Part shown: positions 57,315 through 64,000 of the stretch, in pieces
Layout: the number at the start of each line of letters is the position of its first letter
How positions within the stretch are numbered: the first letter of the stretch is position 1
Source of the DNA: Terramyces sp. JEL0728
Lineage: Eukaryota > Chytridiomycota > Chytridiomycetes > Rhizophydiales > Terramycetaceae
DNA: 64,000 bases
Assembly: GCA_027603945.1 (NCBI GenBank)
Contig: JADIIU010000001.1
Coordinates: 248,001-312,000 of the forward strand
Direction: 5' to 3'
Translations under genes and position numbers: made by a program
The notes under the pieces: model-generated
Databases searched by the model: none
The model's input: the letters and a program-made list of their open reading frames with translations, nothing else
What the model was told of the DNA's origin: nothing

Positions 57315-58360
57315 ATGCCAAGTTGCGCAAACAAAGCTTGTGGAAAAGAATATAATGAAACCGAGGATTGCCATTACCATCCTGGGGCACCGGTATTCCA
57401 TGACGCACTAAAGGTAATTATTCGGGTAAAAACAGTCCTGGTCCTGCTGCGATAAAAAGGTCACTGATTTCGATGCATTTTTAAAGGTGCTGTTTATTTA
57501 ATGTAGATACCTGGATGTACCCTTGGGAAGCATTCATTGGTAGCTGTGCAGCAGCCAGTTAAAGCACCAACACCTAAAGTTGAACAAAAAAAAGTCGAGA
57601 AAGAATTACCAAAGGACGCTCCAAAAGTAGAAGAATTCAAGATCGGACAAGCCAAGGTGGAAAAGGAAAAAGAGCCAGTCAAGATTCCAGAACAGGAATT
57701 ACATGACGCGAAAGACGCTGCTATTGAAGCAGGACAAAAATGCAAGAGGCCATCATGCGGACTCCCCTACCATAGCGAATCTTCCAGAGAGGAAGAATGT
57801 GTTTATCACTCCGGACAGCCTGTATTCCACGAAGGATCCAAGGGATGGGGCTGTTGCAACAGAAAAGTATTGGAATTTGACGAGTTTTTGAAAATCAAAG
57901 GCTGCTGCAAAGGAAAGCATCGGTTCACCAATGGAGCCGCTCAACAAGGACCAGTAGTCGGAATTAACGATAGGTTATAGTAGATTGCAAAAAAGACTGG
58001 TATCAAACCCCAGATAAAGTGAACGTTTCGGTCTTTGCTAAAAAGGTTAACAAGGAAGAATCCAAAGTAGTATTTGGCAAACAACGATTGGAAGTAGATA
58101 TCAAATTTCTTGACGGTTCTATCCACAAATTACACACAGACCTATTCCAGCCAATTGTCCCTGACCAAAGTACATTTGAAATTTTATCTACCAAGATTGA
58201 AATTATATTAAAGAAAGCCAATGGAATCAGCTGGGCTGTTCTAGAACAAAATGCGAACGTAACTTCGTGGACAACTTTTGGTATTACTGGAGGTGTGGGA
58301 TCTGTTGGTTCTAAAGAAGCTGTGGTTGCTAGCGATGCCCCAATACACATTTTGAAATAA
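57315..58360 (+). CDS. CHORDC1: CHORD-CS domain Hsp90 co-chaperone
   Basis: 327 residues, three introns (57414-57435, 57487-57506, 57954-57973). CHORD1 (CANKACGKEYNETEDCHYHP, HDALK|SWSCCDKKVTDFDAFL, IPGCTLGKH), linker, CHORD2 (CKRPSCGLPYHSES, GWGCCNRKVLEFDEFLKIKG, CCKGKH), CS domain (DWYQTPDKVNVSVFAKKV, ILSTKIEIILKKANGISW). Each splice rebuilds a zinc ligand block or the CS start. Homologues (CHORDC1, RAR1 with SGT1) assist Hsp90; the protein is missing from budding yeast. Confidence 0.93.
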
Positions 58361-58396
58361 TATATTTGATAAATTTTCTTTTTTACTATTGTCCGA

Positions 58397-60923
58397 ATGG
58401 AGAAATTGCCATTCACTATTGAGGAGTGCACAGGGAATGATCCAGAGTATCCGCCGGAAGATTTGCTAATTAGCAATCATAATCCATTAGCAACAGGTTG
58501 GCAGTCGCAAAGGTTACTAGTTCTTACATCAGATTTTGCAATTTCCCACAACAAATTACTTTTAGATTAAATAACACCAGCAGGGTATCAAAGATCCAGC
58601 TATTGATCCACCACTATAAAATACCTACTAAATTGGAGATTTCAGTCGGTGCTTCGCTGGATACTCCGCTTAAGCGCTTGGGGTAACAAATGCTAACACA
58701 GATTTGTATCTCTTGGAGATAATCAGGTAAACGGATACAAAGCCCGGGAGCTGAAAACCATTCATATCGATACGATTGCTCAATACATACAAGTCACGTT
58801 TCATAAATGCTGGATTAATCCACTGAATCTATATAATCAAGTGGGATTAGTAGCAATTAATGCCCTTGGGCATCCAACAGAAGTCAAATCAGGATTTGAA
58901 CCGGAATTATACAGCTTAAAAATGCCGGAAATTTCAAAGGATTTGAGATTTATGGACCACGACAGATATGTGATCAATGCAATTGCCATGATATCAAAAG
59001 AAAAGAATCTGGCAGTCCAAGGTCGACCTATTTAACCGTAGAAGAAAACTATACCTTGGCAAAAACTATGAAGGGCTTACAGGAAGCATTTTCTAAAGTA
59101 GCGACAGATTTATCTCATTTGTCAAATGAAAAACGCACTGCTATTGCTGTTGAAGACTATGACAGAGCAGAATCACTTCAGGTAATGCCTGTTTGACATA
59201 GTTTGAAATTCAAAACAAAAAGAATTTGGTAGTCTCGAAATTGCATGAACACGGATATCGGATTGATGCTCAGGACAGCAAACTGCACAAAAATAGTGGC
59301 CCAACAATGAAAAATAACCCGTTAGTCTCTGCGAGTGACACTACGAACGATTTTGAAACGCTGGAGGAATCTATTAATGGAAATTTATATAGATCCCGAG
59401 ATGCACAGGAAAGACCGCAATCAGCAAGGGATCCTAGCACTCCGACAGAGTTATCCGATGAAGATATGCAAAAATACGCACTGCCAGTTGATGCATTTGG
59501 GACGAGGATTGTTGGATGTGTTCTCAGTCCATACTTTAACCTAAGAGAAAAAGGAATTAATGAAATCAAAAATGAACTGCAAAATGATAACATTAAAAGC
59601 CCAGAGTTGTTGTGCAAAGCTACCTTTCAGATACTCAATTTTGTTGGAACCGATATCAGAGAAAAAGCCAATGCTCTGTTTTGCGAGCTGTACAGGACCT
59701 TGTTAGGTGCAGGTATACTAACATAGAATTCTGTAAAGATAATCAAATTAAAGGCCAGGCAGTCCTTCCATTTATAGCTGACGGGTTCCCAACCATACTA
59801 AACAAGATCGGCGATCTGAACCCGCGTATTAAAGAAAGATCTTTGGAGCTAGTGGTTACAATTTGTGATTTCTACCATGCAGTTCCAAATACTGTGCTGC
59901 CATTTCTAGTAAAACCGTTTAATGCCACTAAAATTCAAAGTATTCCGTGGAAACATATCAAAGCAAGGCTAGATCTTACAGCCCAAATGATTAGGGAATA
60001 TGGAATGGCTGAATCTGGATCGAATGCTTCAGGATTGAATATGAATAACGTCACCTCGTTTACAGTGCAATTCTTGGAACACACGAATGCCCAGGTTCGT
60101 GAATCTGCATTCACAGTGCTATGTGGAATATCTTTATGTGAAGGACAGCAAGCAGTACTTGATAGCATACCAAATCTTAGTCCGGCACAGATTCAAACCC
60201 TTCAAAAGCGCCTTCCAGGAGAAACAAGACCTGCGACAGCATTCAAGAGCAACAATGCAAGCTCTCTCAACTTGCGTGCGCAGACTCAAACTATAGCGCA
60301 GCTCTCTGAATTTTCTATCAAAGATATCGAAAAGAGCAAAGCAAGCCCAAAGTCTAATCACACAAACAAAGATTTGAAAAAAGGAAAATCAAAGGGGTTA
60401 TTCTCCTTTTTTGGCCACAAAGAAGGTAAACCTGAATTCATTCAGATTCGAAACCAGAGTCCAACGCAAGCACTCCTTCAGAGATGAGCCTTGCGTATTT
60501 TGAAAAGTAAATGTGAATTAACAAAGTAACTGCGTCTTTTGTGGCCTTTATAATCCAAATTTCAACGAAGAATCTCTGGATAAACACTATTGGAACGATT
60601 GTACAATGTGCACTTTTTGCCCCTACTGTTCAATGCTGGTCGAAGTCGTCGAATTAGATGCACACTTGTTGGAGGGATGCGAATCCAGTTCCACACAAGT
60701 TAGGTGCCAGAAGTGCAAGGCCGTTGTGCTAAAATCTCAAATGAAATCGCATACAGGTAGTGCAAGATGTAAAGGTACGTTAAATCTAATCTAAGCATTG
60801 AAAAATGGTGCTGTTAGATGTCCGCTATGTTTCCTGGATTTCAAAAGCCTTGATGCGATAAAATCACATCTTACGATCAAACCAGGATGCCTGGCTTCCA
60901 ATAGAAAAGGGTTTGTAAATTAA
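58397..60923 (+). CDS. CEP104: CEP104/FAP256-type ciliary tip protein
   Basis: 788 residues, eight introns (58513-58532, 58683-58701, 59022-59041, 59182-59201, 59707-59726, 60426-60445, 60507-60526, 60775-60795). N-terminal jelly-roll: LISNHNPLATGWQSQRFCNF, then KARELKTIHIDTIAQYIQVT and NLYNQVGLVAINALGHP. A coiled segment, a TOG domain at about 350-560 (CVLSPYFNLREKGINEIKNE ... LNKIGDLNPRIKERSLEL) and C-terminal zinc fingers (CVFCGLYNPNFNEESLDKHY, CPYC...H...C, RCPLCFLDF). CEP104 binds tubulin at the tips of flagella. The frame that appears to stop at 60487 is read-through of intron 60426-60445. Confidence 0.93.
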
Positions 60924-60939
60924 TATATTAGTATCTAGT

Positions 60940-61987
60940 TTAAAACGATCGCATGATTTTTATTAGATTAGTGTCCATTTCCATTCTGGAAACAAAATTA
61001 ATGGATTGTGTTGGAACTTGCCTGATCTCAATATTTGCTTGTTGAAATAGCATAGAAGTCAGTTCGTCCATGCCATAATCATGAGCATACACAACTTTCG
61101 ATATTCCAACCTGGATAATCTTTTTCGCACACCCCAGACATGGACAAGTAGTGCAGTACAATGTAACGTTTCTATTTGCAATCCTTTCCCGACCAGCTTC
61201 TAATAGACTATTCTAACGTTAGCTAAACATTTACCTCTTCTGCGTGAATACAGATGCAATGATCTAGTCCAGAGCCGCAAGAAGCATTGTTATTGCATCG
61301 CGGACAACCACCTTGATTGCAATTCAAAACATTCCTTGGAGTTCCATTGTATCCAGTTGAAATTACCCGGCATTCAGAGACTAAAATGCAGCCTACTCTT
61401 CTCTTCATGCAGTTGCTCCTTTGAGATGCCAGTTCGCATAAAGCCATAAAGTAGGTATCCCAAGAGGGCCTAGTCAACTCTGGATCCAGAATGTTCAGCT
61501 TTTCTATTCGAGCAAACAACTCCTGTTCTGAATTGGAAGCATTCAAGATTCGTAATTGAGATCTTTGGGATATTTCATATGCGCTATACCTTCCTGTTGG
61601 TTTATACAGCCGATCTTCATCTAATTGGATGAACTTATCAAACGAATATATTCCTGAACCATCAATTGCAAGCGATCCAAGATGGTCTGTAACATTTTTT
61701 AACAGAAATCTGCTGTATCTTACACTCACTGGTGCATCAACGTACAATAAGAGAAAGAAAGGTCGCTTGAAAGCTATTTCTACATCGTGGTACTTTTCTA
61801 TGTCTGAAATCAGCAACAGCTTTGTCCAATTTGTCGTCGCGTAGTGAACAGCGCTTTTGAACGAATCAAAATTATGGGGACCGTCAGATCCATTTATTTG
61901 TAACAGTGTGAATTGATACTTTTCAATGAGGTGTGAAACTACTGTCTTCTTGCCGCTACAGCTGGTTCCTGAGATTCCTAACAACAT
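60940..61987 (-). CDS. DCD1: deoxycytidylate deaminase, fungal architecture
   Basis: 341 residues, one 22-nt intron (61213-61234) that restores AEE|NSLLEAGR. N-terminal P-loop-like domain (MLLGISGTSCSGKKTVVSHL) as in fungal Dcd1, then zinc deaminase: CIHAEE (His, catalytic Glu) and CTTCPCLGCAKK (PCxxC zinc ligands), plus an extra Cys/His-rich segment (GGCPRCNNNASCGSGLDHC). It deaminates dCMP to dUMP for dTTP supply. The start is the first ATG; an upstream in-frame TTG is not used. 16 bp separate its stop from CEP104. Confidence 0.92.
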
Positions 61988-62006
61988 TGACAAAAAATTT
62001 TCAGGC

Positions 62007-63632
62007 TCATTTTATTAGTTCCCCAACAGTGTGTTGGTATTCGCTAATATCCTTTATATGCATCCACCGGCTTGCATCTTTCCGCCTTCCAAACCCCCTC
62101 ACACTGATTGGGTGTGCTTCAGTATTAAATACATATTCATCTACTACAGTCAAAAATATTTACGAGGCACAACATCATCTGATGAATAAAGCAAATACAG
62201 GTATTTCAGAGTTTCGGCTAGAAAAAATGATTCCATCCTGTCACTTTGTTGCAGATTACTACTAAACCCGTGGTAGCCCGCACTATCTCTGGCATGCTGT
62301 TCTAGAGCATCAATATAAGTGCTTCCATACGCTCTATAAACAGGGTCGTGAGAGATCCTCCACATGTAAAAAATAGATTCAATTGTTTCAGGGCTAATTA
62401 AGAACAGCTTACCGAAGTGTAAAATGGGCATCAGAAATAGTCACCTTCCCGTTGAAAGCAGCCATGATCTCACCTCCAATCCCGTACTTGGACGCTTTGT
62501 ACCCTTCCCAACATGCATCGGTAGCCCTTCGCGCAACATCCAAATAATAGGTCCATTTTCCGCGCTTCCAACTGTTTGCTCCTAATCCAAACATCCCGCC
62601 AGTGAAGCAAGTTAGATGGTGAAATGTATTGCCAGAATGGCCATTTTGCTTATCAGGAAAGAATACTATTTCCCCCGATTCAACCATCAAATGCTTAGTA
62701 ACGGCTTCAGCTGCTTCGTCATACCGCTGACGGAATTTCGGTTCTCCAGTAGATATCCATATTTTGAGCAAGTATTCATAAAACGAATCTACATCCGCCC
62801 CAATGCCATATCTGTGTAGGTTATCAAATTGCAAACTTCCTGTATGGACATTGGAGGGGAATAAACCTGGATGTGGTTTATCGATCGAACGTATTTGGTC
62901 CATTGCAAAGAAAACTGCATCTTGGTATTTCGGTTCCTGAGTGATATCAGATAAATACTGAAACTCCAACTGCAGAGTACCCATTGTTGCAATTCCGGTT
63001 GTGTGTCCGCTCTGCTTACCCCTATATTAACAAAAAGTACGTTTTCATATTCAAGTACATTGTTGGTATTCCCGTATTGGTATCGAATGCTTTTAACAGC
63101 AAATCCGCAACTTGCACTGCTTTTTCTATATATCTCTTGTCTGGGTCAAAATCATATGCAGATAACAGTCCCCCGAGAACCCTGATTGTGATTTCAAATA
63201 CAATAATCTCCTCATCAAAAGTGCCAACATCCATATTCTGCAAAACCAATTCTTTTGTTTCTTCATATTCCTTCACTAATCCCATTATAAATAGGGTATC
63301 TAGCGAATCTATCGCTGTGAAATACATTGTATTTGTCTTCCAATTCATCTTGGATTTTGTCAGTGGCTTTAATTCATCTGCTCCCCAGGCATAAACCTTG
63401 TAACCATTCCAAGCATGCTTCGTCATCTATATCAAACCCAAAATACTTTTCTAATCTTTTCCAGCATATCGGAATCAGATAGATTTCCTTGAATAAGTGT
63501 GTGTTTGGATTGGTGTTTCGGGTGGGTAATATCATAAATCACGGCTTTCGTGCTTTGTCCAGAGAATGAAACGATTATAAATCCAATAACAAAGATTACT
63601 ATCAGAAATATTAGTCTCTCTTTCGTTTTCAT
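62007..63632 (-). CDS. MNS1: class I alpha-1,2-mannosidase (GH47)
   Basis: 515 residues, four introns (63427-63446, 63022-63040, 62394-62412, 62144-62163). Type II membrane anchor near the N-terminus (LIFLIVIFVIGFIIVSF), then MTKHAWNGYKVYAWGADELK, GGLLSAYDF, DNLHRYGIGADVDSFYEYLL, HLTCFTGGM, RPETIES, ESFFLAETLKYLYLL, and FNTEAHP with the Ca2+-binding Thr. The last two splices restore these blocks. It trims Man9 N-glycans in the ER/Golgi. It begins 20 bp past the dCMP deaminase start on the same strand. Confidence 0.94.
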
Positions 63633-63684
63633 GATTTGATTTAGTGCAGAGAAAAAGCCAAAAAGTGTACAGCTCAAATTTTAT

Positions 63685-64000
63685 TTAAAAGTTCTCCTTG
63701 TGGAATCTGAAGAGAGTTCTCTTGGATTGAGTAGTGTGCAGGTGCTTGTTTCTCTTTGTCGAGTGCAATTTAGAGGCGGCAGCTAGCTGTTGCGCAATTG
63801 GGTTTGGACCACACAAGAAAACACCAATCTCACTTCCAGCGTGTTTCTTTGCTTTTTCTTTAAAGATTCTATTCCAATTTGGCCGGCCTGCGAATTGATT
63901 GTATGCTTCAACTTTTACATTTTTCAAGTTTACTTCGCCAGTAACATACATATTGAGTTCCAGGTGATTGGAGAATCTGTCAATCTTTAGAATTTGGTCG
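63685..64000 (-). CDS. NOX: NADPH oxidase, C-terminal part (partial)
   Basis: The frame is open from the window edge to the stop at 63685, giving the last 105 codons or so. IDRFSNHLELNMYVTGEV, FAGRPNWNRIFKEKAKKHAG, IGVFLCGPNPIAQQLAAAS and the terminal TLFRFHKENF match the C-terminus of NOX-type oxidases: the NADPH-binding Cys-Gly-Pro loop and the final Phe. The enzyme makes superoxide across a membrane and is often controlled by Rac GTPases. The 5' part is outside the window. Confidence 0.93.
   Translation of the reverse strand, partial: DQILKIDRFSNHLELNMYVTGEVNLKNVKVEAYNQFAGRPNWNRIFKEKAKKHAGSEIGVFLCGPNPIAQQLAAASKLHSTKRNKHLHTTQSKRTLFRFHKENF

Noticed and set aside
60426..60487. Apparent C-terminus of CEP104 at 60487
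   Set aside because: The frame reads through a 20-nt intron. Splicing it restores the frame into the zinc-finger region conserved in CEP104.

Overview
This is a nuclear segment from a compact eukaryotic genome. About 44 protein-coding genes lie in 64 kb, often with only 5-30 bp between neighbours. They are interrupted by about 117 inferred introns, and every one is 19-25 nt long. When these introns are removed, the joined reading frames match conserved protein families, and nearly all multi-exon models come out as an exact multiple of three. No tRNA, rRNA, CRISPR array or transposon was recognised. All three standard stop codons are used, and CTG falls at conserved leucines.

Organism (inference): an opisthokont, most likely an early-branching zoosporic fungus or close relative. 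Fungal signs are a dCMP deaminase with an N-terminal P-loop domain and a casein kinase I close to the yeast Yck type. Two genes tied to flagella in other eukaryotes are present: an RJL-type GTPase at the left edge and CEP104 near the right end. A CHD remodeller of the CHD7/Kismet type is also present. Mitochondria look conventional, with two small Tim proteins, ATP synthase subunit g, a bacterial-type prolyl-tRNA synthetase, a mitochondrial-type methionine aminopeptidase and a carrier. This argues against a mitosome-only parasite.

Layout. 0-6 kb: RJL GTPase, two tandem secreted proteins, AP-3 beta, a stand-alone CaMKII association domain and Nit2. 6-13 kb: three paralogous multipass acyltransferases. 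13.7-22 kb: mitochondrial carrier, formin-like GBD/FH3 protein, casein kinase I and RNA polymerase I subunit 2. 22-30.5 kb: signal peptidase subunit, ER-type membrane protein, ProRS, ZFAND4-like protein, LRR protein and an unplaced gene. 30.6-44 kb: CHD remodeller, two small Tims, Elp2, unknown protein, secreted beta-glucosidase, AlaX-type editing protein and a CDK-like kinase. 44-51 kb: Spt5, then five tandem Rho-family GTPases, of which three have degenerate switch regions. 51-64 kb: TAF13, Csl4, ATP20, MetAP, FEN1, Ccr4, CHORD protein, CEP104, dCMP deaminase, GH47 mannosidase and the 3' end of an NADPH oxidase.

The most unusual signals are: (1) introns of about 20 nt throughout, at least four of which appear to end in TG instead of AG; (2) two GC-AG mini-introns; (3) an 8-nt exon between two mini-introns; (4) two divergent genes whose start codons overlap in one CATG; (5) a tandem expansion of Rho-like GTPases that keep nucleotide-binding and CaaX motifs but have lost the switch residues for GTP hydrolysis.
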